64,000 nucleotides of DNA, taken from positions 1 through 64,000 of the forward strand of contig CAZSDK010000019.1 of NCBI GenBank assembly GCA_964605655.1. The letters run 5' to 3'. Shown piece by piece: positions 33,603 through 40,917 of this stretch. Position 1 is the first letter of the stretch; each line of letters begins with the position of its first letter. The position numbers and the translations under genes are program-made. The notes below the pieces were generated by a model. It was not told the origin of the DNA. It did no database searches and saw only the letters and a program-made list of their open reading frames with translations. This DNA is from JAKLIX01 sp964605655 (GTDB lineage: Bacteria; Bacteroidota; Bacteroidia; Bacteroidales; CAIXZF01).

Positions 33603-34265
33603 ATGGCAAGTAATTGGTACAACTTCAGCTCGATCACCAAGAAAATCTACATGGCCCTGGCCGGTTTATTCCTCATTGTGTTTTTGCTGGTACACCTTGG
33701 CATCAACCTTTGTCTGCTTAAGGATGATAACGGAACCTGGTTCAAAGCAGCGGCAGGTTTCATGAGCAGTAACTACGTGATCAAGGTTTTTGAGATCGTG
33801 CTTTTCGCTGGTTTCATCATTCATATTGTTCAGGGCATCATCGTACAGATCAAGAACTGGATCGCCCGGCCTGTGCGTTATAAAGTGGAAGGCTTCTCGC
33901 ATACCTCTCCCTTTTCCAAGTTTATGATCCATACCGGTGCTATCGTGCTCGTGTTCATCGTGATTCACCTGATGAATTTCTATTTTGTCAAGCTGGGATG
34001 GACCCGGGCTCCGGGAAACATTTCCGACTCCCACGATTTCTATTCTATGGCTGAGGTATATTTCACCAACATCAACTATTCGGTCATGTACATCATCTTC
34101 ATGATCTTCCTGGGATTTCACCTGAATCATGCCTTCCAGTCTGCCTTTCAAACCCTCGGGTTGTACCATAATAAGTACACCCCTGCCATCAAGTTCATCG
34201 GTAACGTTTATTCTGTTATCGTTCCCCTGGGATTTTGCATTATCCCTCTTTCATACCTGTTATAG
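33603..34265 (+). CDS. sdhC: Succinate dehydrogenase/fumarate reductase cytochrome b subunit
   Basis: The 220-residue protein has five membrane helices. Histidines suited to two hemes lie in FLLVHLGINL, GFIIHIVQGI, FMIHTGAIVLVF with VIHLMNFYF, and GFHLNHAFQSAFQTLG. It matches the Bacteroidota single-subunit cytochrome b of the SdhC/FrdC type that anchors the flavoprotein and iron-sulfur subunits and passes electrons to menaquinone. In relatives sdhA and sdhB normally follow directly; here a hairpin terminator and a thioredoxin-like gene follow, so the other subunits must be encoded elsewhere. Confidence 0.93.
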   Translation: MASNWYNFSSITKKIYMALAGLFLIVFLLVHLGINLCLLKDDNGTWFKAAAGFMSSNYVIKVFEIVLFAGFIIHIVQGIIVQIKNWIARPVRYKVEGFSHTSPFSKFMIHTGAIVLVFIVIHLMNFYFVKLGWTRAPGNISDSHDFYSMAEVYFTNINYSVMYIIFMIFLGFHLNHAFQSAFQTLGLYHNKYTPAIKFIGNVYSVIVPLGFCIIPLSYLL

Positions 34266-34267
34266 GG

Positions 34268-34287
34268 AAGGCGGAATGAGCCGTCTT
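34268..34287 (+). terminator. Rho-independent-like terminator after the cytochrome b gene
   Basis: AAGGCGG and CCGTCTT (7 pairs, one G-T) enclose the loop AATGAG, then TATTTCC. The T-run is interrupted. Confidence 0.5.
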
Positions 34288-34320
34288 TATTTCCTTCTAT
34301 AAATCTGTAAAACTCTGAAT

Positions 34321-34842
34321 ATGAGAATTATTGGCGGTTGGATTTGTATCCTGCTGTTCGTATCCGTTACTTTCTCCCAGTCGAACAACAAGATCATGAC
34401 CGATCCAAAAAACCAGAAACCGATGCTGGTGGGCAAATGTACCCGTGCCGGTCTTAACAAAGGAAGCTTCAGGGAGTGGTTTCAGAAAGAATACAAGGAT
34501 TATAAGCCGGATACCGCCACACTGGCCCTCTTAAAAAACCAGTGGAAAGATATCAGGATCACCGTTGTGCTGGGAACCTGGTGCGGCGACAGCAGGAGAG
34601 AAGTGCCCAGGTTGTTCAGGATCCTTGATGAAGTCCGTTTTAAGAGGAGAAACATAAAGCTGATCTGTCTCGACCGGGATAAAAAGGCGGACGGGATGGA
34701 TGTCTCATCCCTCCAGGTCCAATATGTACCTACCATTATCGTATACAGAGGTAAAGCGGAGATGGGGAGGATCATCGAATCACCCAGGGAGACCCTCGAA
34801 AAGGACCTTTACCTGATGGTAGGCCTGGCCGAAAAGAAATAA
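34321..34842 (+). CDS. Secreted thioredoxin-like protein with a single-cysteine WCGDS site
   Basis: The 173-residue protein has a signal peptide (MRIIGGWICILLFVSVTFSQ) and a thioredoxin fold: ITVVLGTWCGDSRREVPRLF near residues 80-99 and the cis-proline VQYVPTIIVYRGK. The active site is WCGDS instead of CxxC, so the resolving cysteine is replaced by Ser. It cannot work as a normal dithiol oxidoreductase; a monothiol, chaperone or sulfur-transfer role is possible. A similar WCGDS group exists among Bacteroidota thioredoxin-like proteins as far as I know. panC starts 20 bases downstream. Confidence 0.85.
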   Translation: MRIIGGWICILLFVSVTFSQSNNKIMTDPKNQKPMLVGKCTRAGLNKGSFREWFQKEYKDYKPDTATLALLKNQWKDIRITVVLGTWCGDSRREVPRLFRILDEVRFKRRNIKLICLDRDKKADGMDVSSLQVQYVPTIIVYRGKAEMGRIIESPRETLEKDLYLMVGLAEKK

Positions 34843-34862
34843 GCCGTGAATAATGAAGTAAA

Positions 34863-35702
34863 ATGTTAACATTCAACAAGATCAATGATTTACAGTCCTT
34901 TCTTTCTGAGAAGACTATCACAGGATTACTGGGGTTTGTGCCCACCATGGGAGCCCTTCATGAAGGACATATCTCCCTGATTAGACGCGCCAAAGCAGAG
35001 AATGACATCGTGGTTTGCAGCATCTTTGTAAATCCCATTCAGTTCAACAATCCTCAGGACCTGGAGAAATATCCGCGGACTCTCGGGAAGGATTGTGAGA
35101 TGCTGTCAGAAGCAGGCTGTGACGTGCTCTTTAATCCTTCAGAGAAGGAAATGTACCCGGAACCCGTTCATGAGGAGTATCGGTTCGGACTGCTCGACCA
35201 GGTGATGGAAGGGCGTTTCAGGCCCGGACATTTCAAAGGGGTCGCCATCGTGGTGAAAAGGTTGTTTGAGATAGTAAAACCACATAAAGCTTATTTTGGA
35301 GAGAAGGATTATCAGCAACTGCTGGTGGTGAAGGAGATGGTCAGGCAGAAAGGGATACCGGTGGAGATCATTCCGTGCGCAATTGTGCGTGAGCCCGATG
35401 GGTTGGCCATGAGCTCAAGGAACATCCGGCTTTCACCTTCACTCAGGACTGCGGCTCCGGTCATTTATCAAACCCTTCGGGAACTCCCGGCGAAAAGGTC
35501 GCAACATTCTGTGACTGAAACCATCCGATGGGCGATTGAACAAATTGAGGCAGTTAATCCTTTAAAAGTGGAATACCTCGAGATCTCGGATGCCCTGACC
35601 CTCTCACCAGCCTCACATTGGGATGATTTCCCATCATTGATCGCCTGTATCGCTGTCTGGGCAGGAGATGTGCGACTTATTGATAACATATTGATTCTTT
35701 AG
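34863..35702 (+). CDS. panC: Pantothenate synthetase (pantoate-beta-alanine ligase)
   Basis: The 279-residue enzyme joins pantoate and beta-alanine using ATP. It shows FVPTMGALHEGHISLIRRA (HxGH-type site), SIFVNPIQFNNPQDLEKYPR, GHFKGVAIVVKRLF, YFGEKDYQQLLVV and the KMSKS-like AMSSRNIRLS. The gene is followed by panD 15 bases later, which supplies the beta-alanine. A separate promoter for panD sits at the very end of panC. Confidence 0.96.
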   Translation: MLTFNKINDLQSFLSEKTITGLLGFVPTMGALHEGHISLIRRAKAENDIVVCSIFVNPIQFNNPQDLEKYPRTLGKDCEMLSEAGCDVLFNPSEKEMYPEPVHEEYRFGLLDQVMEGRFRPGHFKGVAIVVKRLFEIVKPHKAYFGEKDYQQLLVVKEMVRQKGIPVEIIPCAIVREPDGLAMSSRNIRLSPSLRTAAPVIYQTLRELPAKRSQHSVTETIRWAIEQIEAVNPLKVEYLEISDALTLSPASHWDDFPSLIACIAVWAGDVRLIDNILIL

Positions 35703-35710
35703 TACCTTTG
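35680..35710 (+). promoter_or_regulatory. Promoter of panD at the end of panC
   Basis: TTG at 35680-35682 and TACCTTTG at 35703-35710 have a 20-base spacer, an excellent match. The panD ATG is at 35718, eight bases after the -7 element, so the transcript would have almost no leader. Confidence 0.65.
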
Positions 35711-35717
35711 CAACGCT

Positions 35718-36065
35718 ATGATCATTGAAGTTTTAAAATCCAAAATACACAGGGCCACCATTACGGATGCCAACCTTCATTATATTGGCAGCCTTGCCGT
35801 AGATGAAGACTTGCTGGATGCGGCCAATATGATTGAGAACGAGAAGGTTCAGGTACTGAATGTCAATAATGGTGAAAGACTGGAGACCTACCTCATCAAG
35901 GCCCCCAGGGGATCCGGTATCATCGCGCTCAACGGTGCTGCTGCCCGCAAAGCTGTGGTAGGCGACCTGATCATCGTTGTGTCCTATGCTTCCATGGACA
36001 TAGAGGAAGCCAGACACCACAAACCTTCCGTCGTGTTCCCTGATAAACAGAACAGAGTTCCATGA
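35718..36065 (+). CDS. panD: Aspartate 1-decarboxylase
   Basis: The 115-residue pyruvoyl enzyme makes beta-alanine from aspartate. It is made as a proenzyme cleaved at the Gly-Ser bond in LHYIGSLAVDEDLLDAANM (near residue 25). Later motifs ETYLIKAPRGSGIIALNGAA, ARKAVVGDLIIVVSYA and the end match the family. It overlaps the following membrane-protein gene by four bases (ATGA). It has its own promoter and possibly a leaderless mRNA. Confidence 0.96.
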   Translation: MIIEVLKSKIHRATITDANLHYIGSLAVDEDLLDAANMIENEKVQVLNVNNGERLETYLIKAPRGSGIIALNGAAARKAVVGDLIIVVSYASMDIEEARHHKPSVVFPDKQNRVP

Positions 36066-37087
36066 CGCTGAAGAAAAAGGTCTTTGCTTTTTTACAGTAC
36101 ACCCTTTTCTTAACGATCGGCCTGCTTTTATTATGGCTGGTATTCCGTAAGATAGACCTCGCCCTGATCGTCAATGAATTAGAAAGTATCAACTATTTCT
36201 GGATCACGCTGATCTTCCTCACGGGTATCCTGAGCCATATCTCACGTGCCATCCGGTGGAACCTGCTCATCGGTGCCATGAACTACAAAACCAGTCACCT
36301 GCGTACATTTTATGCGGTGATGATCGGCTATCTCGCCAACCTCGCCATCCCCCGCATCGGGGAGGTGACCCGTTGCGGCATCCTTTCAAAAACAGAGAAG
36401 ATACCGGTGAACAGCCTCATCGGCACTGTGATCTCAGAGCGTATCTTTGATATGATCGTACTCCTTATCATCACCTTCCTGGTCATCATTTTCCAGATCG
36501 ACCTGGTCGGAGGATTCGTCAGCCGTTACCTCCTCGATCCCCTGACTGCGAAATTCAACGGTTCGTCCCAGGCACTGCTGGTCCTTGGAGGAGGCAGCCT
36601 CCTGATACTTTTTTTCATCTATTTGACATACAGGATACTGAAACCCCGCCTCTTACAGATGTCGCTGTTCCTGAAATTGAAAAAGTTGTTTCTCGGTTTC
36701 TGGGATGGCATCCTGGCGATCAAGACGATGAAGAAAAAGGGACAATTCCTTTTTTGGACGGTGATCATCTGGCTTAACTATTTTCTGATGACCTACCTGT
36801 GTTTCTTTGCCATGTCGGCCACTTCGCACCTGACCGTGATCGACGGTTTGACGGTGCTCTCACTGGGAAGCTTTGGCATCGTGGCCCCCGTGCCGGGTGG
36901 TATCGGGGCTTACCATTTCATCGTCAAAGCCATCCTCTTTGAGCTCTACCATATTCCTGCCCCGGCTGCCGCCTCTTATGCCACCATCGCCCATTTCACC
37001 CAGACAATATTGTTGCTGGTACTGGGAGCCCTGGCCTATCTCATGGTAGTCCTTTACTTAAAAAAGAAAAACAATGAACCGGCTTGA
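36062..37087 (+). CDS. Lysylphosphatidylglycerol synthase transmembrane-type protein (UPF0104)
   Basis: The 341-residue protein has about eight membrane helices. Family features are LVFRKIDLALIVNELESIN, LSHISRAIRWNLLI, GYLANLAIPRIGEVTRCGIL and PVPGGIGAYHFIVKAIL near the end. UPF0104/AglD-like proteins include the flippase part of MprF and other lipid-linked transport proteins; the true function here is unknown. It overlaps panD at its start and rfaE2 by 14 bases at its end. The neighbouring heptose gene is compatible with an envelope role. Confidence 0.88.
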   Translation: MTLKKKVFAFLQYTLFLTIGLLLLWLVFRKIDLALIVNELESINYFWITLIFLTGILSHISRAIRWNLLIGAMNYKTSHLRTFYAVMIGYLANLAIPRIGEVTRCGILSKTEKIPVNSLIGTVISERIFDMIVLLIITFLVIIFQIDLVGGFVSRYLLDPLTAKFNGSSQALLVLGGGSLLILFFIYLTYRILKPRLLQMSLFLKLKKLFLGFWDGILAIKTMKKKGQFLFWTVIIWLNYFLMTYLCFFAMSATSHLTVIDGLTVLSLGSFGIVAPVPGGIGAYHFIVKAILFELYHIPAPAAASYATIAHFTQTILLLVLGALAYLMVVLYLKKKNNEPA

Positions 37088-37580
37088 CAGGATCAAACAG
37101 AAAATTATAACCCCGGCTGAACTGGCCCGACTGCTCTCCATGTGGCGTATGAAGGAAAAGAAGATCGTTTTTACCAACGGCTGCTTCGATCTGATCCATC
37201 TCGGACATATAGACTACCTGTCAAAAGCCGCAGACCTGGGCGACATACTGATATTAGGGCTGAATTCGGACGCTTCTGTCAAACGGCTCAAAGGAGACCA
37301 CCGCCCCATCACGCCGCAGGAGTCGCGTGCCATGGTGCTGGCGGCTTTTAGTTTCGTGACTGCGGTGGTTTTATTCGATGAAGATACTCCCATCGATCTG
37401 ATTCGCCTGGTGAAACCCGATATACAGGTAAAGGGCGGAGACTACCTCGCTGAACAGGTGGTCGGTTACCGTGAAGTCACCTCCCATGGAGGGGAAGTGG
37501 TCATACTGCCCTTCCTCCCGGGATTCTCCACCTCGGCCATAGAAGAAAAAATTTCGGTTTCCAGAAGGCCTGGGGCGTAA
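37074..37580 (+). CDS. rfaE2: D-glycero-beta-D-manno-heptose 1-phosphate adenylyltransferase
   Basis: The 168-residue protein is a cytidylyltransferase-fold enzyme: VFTNGCFDLIHLGHIDYLS (HxGH site near residues 42-45), LGLNSDASVKRLKGDHRPI, ILFDEDTPIDLI-like VLFDEDTPIDLIRLVKPDI, VKGGDYLAEQVVG. It corresponds to the C-terminal half of E. coli HldE and activates heptose 1-phosphate to ADP-heptose for lipopolysaccharide. The kinase half is not adjacent. It overlaps the preceding gene by 14 bases. Confidence 0.93.
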   Translation: MNRLDRIKQKIITPAELARLLSMWRMKEKKIVFTNGCFDLIHLGHIDYLSKAADLGDILILGLNSDASVKRLKGDHRPITPQESRAMVLAAFSFVTAVVLFDEDTPIDLIRLVKPDIQVKGGDYLAEQVVGYREVTSHGGEVVILPFLPGFSTSAIEEKISVSRRPGA

Positions 37581-37621
37581 TTTGCCTAACTTAATAACGA
37601 CATTTGACAGCCGACCTGACC

Positions 37622-38041
37622 ATGAGATTCCGCCTCAACCATTTGCGTCCCCTGATCTATTTCATCCCCCTGGCTTTCTTGCTGGTAAGCTGCAGTAAAG
37701 CCCAGACCCTGGTGAAGATACTGGGTACCTGGGAGATGGTGAACGTGACCGATGTCGGCTCCGAGATAGGAGAAGACTGGGTTTTTGACGTCGATGACAT
37801 CATGGAGATACACCAGTACTATAAAACCAACCCCGATACCCTTATCTCCCGTTGGCAGGGCAGGTACCAGGTGAATATCGACGTGTATAAAAAATATGTG
37901 GACATCTACGGTTTCAGCGGAGGAATGGATTATATGAACACCGATTGGGAGATCGTAAAATCGAACAACGACGTGCTCATCCTGGTCAATGACCGGGAGA
38001 ATGGATTACTGATCAAAGAATTTGTTAAGAAGCATTTCTGA
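37622..38041 (+). CDS. Lipoprotein with lipocalin-like domain, function unknown
   Basis: The ATG at 37622 gives 139 residues; an in-frame TTG six codons upstream is less likely. It has a lipoprotein signal, YFIPLAFLLVSCSKAQ, with the Cys near residue 24. The mature part begins ILGTWEMVNVTDVGSE, typical of small lipocalin-like Bacteroidota lipoproteins, and ends NGLLIKEFVKKHF. The ligand or role is unknown. It stands between rfaE2 and radA in the same direction. Confidence 0.7.
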   Translation: MRFRLNHLRPLIYFIPLAFLLVSCSKAQTLVKILGTWEMVNVTDVGSEIGEDWVFDVDDIMEIHQYYKTNPDTLISRWQGRYQVNIDVYKKYVDIYGFSGGMDYMNTDWEIVKSNNDVLILVNDRENGLLIKEFVKKHF

Positions 38042-38116
38042 AAGACAACCGTGCCGGATGATACCTCCCGGCTCTCATAGACCTGACATTCACTGTTTTA
38101 GAAAACAAAGCCTGAT

Positions 38117-39481
38117 ATGGCAAAACAGAAAAGCATCTTTTATTGCCAGAACTGTGGCACTCAGTCGTCCCAGTGGATAGGAAAATGTCCGGGCTGCCAG
38201 CAGTGGAACACCTTCGTGGAGGAGATCATTCACAGGGAAGAAGAAGGAGAGACGGAGATACCGCTCAGCAAAAAGGTGGACAAACCTCAGGCTATCCTTG
38301 ACATCACGGCAAGGAAGGAGGAGCGGATAGACAGCGGGAACCAGGAGCTGAACAGGGTCCTGGGAGGAGGACTGGTACCGGGGTCCCTGGTACTGGTGGG
38401 TGGGGAGCCGGGCATAGGGAAATCGACTCTGATGCTCCAGGTCGCCCTGAATATGAGCCCTTTGAAGATCCTGTATGTCTCCGGTGAAGAAAGCGACCAG
38501 CAGATCAGGATGCGTGCCGACCGGCTGGGAGTACACAATGAGGCTTGTTATATACTGTGTGAGACCGAAGTAAGGACCATCTTCCAGCACCTTGGTGAGT
38601 TGAAACCCGACCTGGTGATCATCGACTCCATCCAGACCCTGACGACCCGGGCCATCGATTCCTCGGCAGGGAGCATCTCCCAGGTCAGGGAATGTGCCTC
38701 AGAGTTGCAGCGATTCTCAAAGCTCTCCGATGTCCCCGTCGTCCTGATAGGCCACATCACAAAAGATGGTACGCTGGCCGGTCCGAAGGTGCTGGAACAC
38801 ATGGTCGACACGGTGCTTCAGTTTGAAGGCGACCGTCATTACGGTTACAGGATACTGAGATCGATGAAGAACCGTTTTGGCTCCACCTCGGAACTGGGTA
38901 TTTATGAGATGCAGGGCAACGGGTTGAGGGAGATCAGTAATCCAAGCGAAATCCTGATCAACCAGACCGAAGAAGACCTGAGCGGCGTGGCCATAGGTTC
39001 TACCCTGGAGGGGATGAGACCCATGCTGATCGAGACCCAGGCCCTGGTGAGTACGGCAGCCTACGGCACCCCACAACGATCCTCCACCGGGTTTGATCTC
39101 AGAAGGTTAAGCATGTTGCTCGCCGTGCTCGAGAAAAGAGCAGGAGCCCGTTTGGGCAATAAAGATGTCTTCCTCAACCTGGCAGGAGGCATTAAGGTCG
39201 ACGACCCTTCCCTCGACCTATCTGTAGTCGCAGCCATACTATCTTCGGGTGAAGATATTCCCATCGACAGGAAAAGCTGTTTTGCAGGGGAGGTGGGCCT
39301 CTCAGGAGAGATCAGGCCGGTGAGCCGCATCGAACAGCGTGTCTCTGAGGCCGAGAAACTCGGGTTCAGGAAGCTCTATCTTTCTTATTACAATAATAAG
39401 AGCCTCGACATCTCCCTGCAACACCTTCAGCTGGTGCCCGTCAAAAAGCTGGAAGACATGCTTTCCCTGCTGTTCCAGTGA
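38117..39481 (+). CDS. radA: DNA repair protein RadA/Sms
   Basis: The 454-residue protein has a zinc finger YCQNCGTQSSQWIGKCPGCQ, a RecA-like domain with Walker A GGEPGIGKST near residues 95-104, Walker B DLVIIDSIQT, the RadA KNRFG motif near 251, and a C-terminal Lon-like domain ending with DLSVVAAILSSGEDIPID and GEVGLSGEIRPV. RadA drives branch migration in recombination and repair. Its length is usual. Confidence 0.97.
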   Translation: MAKQKSIFYCQNCGTQSSQWIGKCPGCQQWNTFVEEIIHREEEGETEIPLSKKVDKPQAILDITARKEERIDSGNQELNRVLGGGLVPGSLVLVGGEPGIGKSTLMLQVALNMSPLKILYVSGEESDQQIRMRADRLGVHNEACYILCETEVRTIFQHLGELKPDLVIIDSIQTLTTRAIDSSAGSISQVRECASELQRFSKLSDVPVVLIGHITKDGTLAGPKVLEHMVDTVLQFEGDRHYGYRILRSMKNRFGSTSELGIYEMQGNGLREISNPSEILINQTEEDLSGVAIGSTLEGMRPMLIETQALVSTAAYGTPQRSSTGFDLRRLSMLLAVLEKRAGARLGNKDVFLNLAGGIKVDDPSLDLSVVAAILSSGEDIPIDRKSCFAGEVGLSGEIRPVSRIEQRVSEAEKLGFRKLYLSYYNNKSLDISLQHLQLVPVKKLEDMLSLLFQ

Positions 39482-39527
39482 GAAGGAAAATTTCTCCAAA
39501 AAGATTTCGCAGAAAGAAAAAAAGCCG

Positions 39528-39535
39528 TACTTTTG
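39528..39535 (+). promoter_or_regulatory. -7 element of tRNA-Ser
   Basis: TACTTTTG, 45 bases before the mature 5' end of tRNA-Ser, fits the -7 consensus. Confidence 0.55.
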
Positions 39536-39579
39536 CCATTCTTTTAAAATACAGTCATTTACTGTAGTCAGAGGAAACC

Positions 39580-39667
39580 GGAGAGATGGCCGAGTGGTCT
39601 AAGGCGCACGCCTGGAGAGCGTGTATACGCCAAAAGCGTATCAAGGGTTCGAATCCCTTTCTCTCCG
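39580..39667 (+). tRNA. tRNA-Ser (GGA)
   Basis: The 88-base sequence folds as a class II tRNA: acceptor GGAGAGA/TCTCTCC with discriminator G, D arm GGCCGAGTGGTCTAAGGC, anticodon loop CTGGAGA with GGA, a long variable arm (GTATACGCCAAAAGCGTATC), and T arm AAGGGTTCGAATCCCTT. CCA is not encoded. Confidence 0.96.
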
Positions 39668-39745
39668 CAATAAATGAGAAGATCTGAACGTTCTTACTTT
39701 CTTCTCAGTACCCTCAGAAAGATGGTTTCTTTTGAATAGGCAGTT

Positions 39746-39964
39746 ATGGGTAGCGGAGGTTCTTTGGCGGGAAAAATAATGCTGTACTTTGGATTTGTGA
39801 TGGTGGTGATTTACCTGGGACTGGGCATCACCCTGATGTTCTTCAAAGTATTCACTTATATCCCTAAAGAAATTAAATCGATTTTTGGATTCTTCTTCTT
39901 TGTATACGGTGCCTTCAGACTGGTGAGAACCTGGCAGCAATACAAAGAGATGCGTGAAACCTGA
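39746..39964 (+). CDS. Small membrane protein, first gene of the PstS/TPR/TonB cluster
   Basis: The 72-residue protein has two hydrophobic segments (MLYFGFVMVVIYLGLGITLM and SIFGFFFFVYGAFRL) separated by a short polar loop and a basic end (RTWQQYKEMRET). I do not recognise a named family. It is 5 bases upstream of the PstS-like gene and in the same direction, so it is probably part of the same unit. Confidence 0.7.
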   Translation: MGSGGSLAGKIMLYFGFVMVVIYLGLGITLMFFKVFTYIPKEIKSIFGFFFFVYGAFRLVRTWQQYKEMRET

Positions 39965-39969
39965 TCATC

Positions 39970-40917
39970 ATGAAAAAACACAGCCTTACCTCTGTTCTAC
40001 CCCTGATCCTGATCCTTTTCTCCTTCTCTGCCTGCAACGGAGATAAGAAGCAACTCGATGAAACGCCCACCCGCGGAAACATCAGGATTGGCGTCGAAGA
40101 ATCTTATAAGCTTCTTCTCGACACCGAAATTTCAACCTTCCAGTCACTATACACCTATGCGGTTATCAAACCCTGGTATAAGCCGGAAGCAGACCTGGTG
40201 GCCGACCTGCTCGCCGATTCTGTTCGCATGATCGTCATTTCCAGGGACCTGACCAAGGAGGAGAAGGATGTGCTCCTGACAAAATCATTTGTGGCCCGTT
40301 CTACCAAGATCGCCCACGATGCCGTGGCATTCATCCTTAATAAAGATAACCCCGACGAAAAGCTTCGCTATGATCAGGTCGAAGGGATCATCACCGGCAA
40401 AATCACGCAGTGGAAACAGATCGATCCGTCCTCAAAGCTTGGTGATATCTTGGTGGTATTTGACCATAACAAATCAGGGAATTACCGGTTCCTGAAGGAG
40501 ATGTTCCTGAAAGACCAGAAGCCGCCTGAGAACCTCTATGCAGTTAACAATAATGCAGAGGTGATGAACTACGTGAAAGGGAAGACCAATGCTATCGGGG
40601 TGATAGGGCTCAACTGGGTCAGTGATACCGATGACACTATTTCGCACCAATTCCTGAAGGAGATTAAAATAGCCGCCATCGGGCAAAAGGGCGATACCGA
40701 AGGGATAGGGGAGTTTAAAAAACCCTTCCAGGGATACCTGGCCGAAGGCTCCTATCCCTTCAGCAGGGAGGTTTATGGCATCTGCCGTGAATCGTTTGCA
40801 GGTCTTGGCACTGGTTTTGTTAGTTTCCTTGCAGGCGATGTGGGGCAACGTATCATACTGAAATCTGGACTGGTACCTGCCACCATGCCGGTAAGACTGG
40901 TCGAGGTGAAAAAATGA
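39970..40917 (+). CDS. PstS-like substrate-binding lipoprotein
   Basis: The 315-residue protein starts with a lipoprotein signal (SVLPLILILFSFSACNGDKK, Cys near 22). It then has the layout of phosphate-type periplasmic binding proteins: NIRIGVEESYKLLLDTEIS, ISRDLTKEEKDVL, AHDAVAFILNKDNPDEKL, EGIITGKITQWKQI and VFDHNKSGNYRFLKEMF, ending with a release segment, GFVSFLAGDVGQRIILKSGL. No pst permease genes are adjacent. It shares four bases (ATGA) with the next gene, a TPR protein that is followed by exbB-exbD-exbD-tonB, so it may serve that energised system rather than a classical ABC importer. Confidence 0.88.
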   Translation: MKKHSLTSVLPLILILFSFSACNGDKKQLDETPTRGNIRIGVEESYKLLLDTEISTFQSLYTYAVIKPWYKPEADLVADLLADSVRMIVISRDLTKEEKDVLLTKSFVARSTKIAHDAVAFILNKDNPDEKLRYDQVEGIITGKITQWKQIDPSSKLGDILVVFDHNKSGNYRFLKEMFLKDQKPPENLYAVNNNAEVMNYVKGKTNAIGVIGLNWVSDTDDTISHQFLKEIKIAAIGQKGDTEGIGEFKKPFQGYLAEGSYPFSREVYGICRESFAGLGTGFVSFLAGDVGQRIILKSGLVPATMPVRLVEVKK

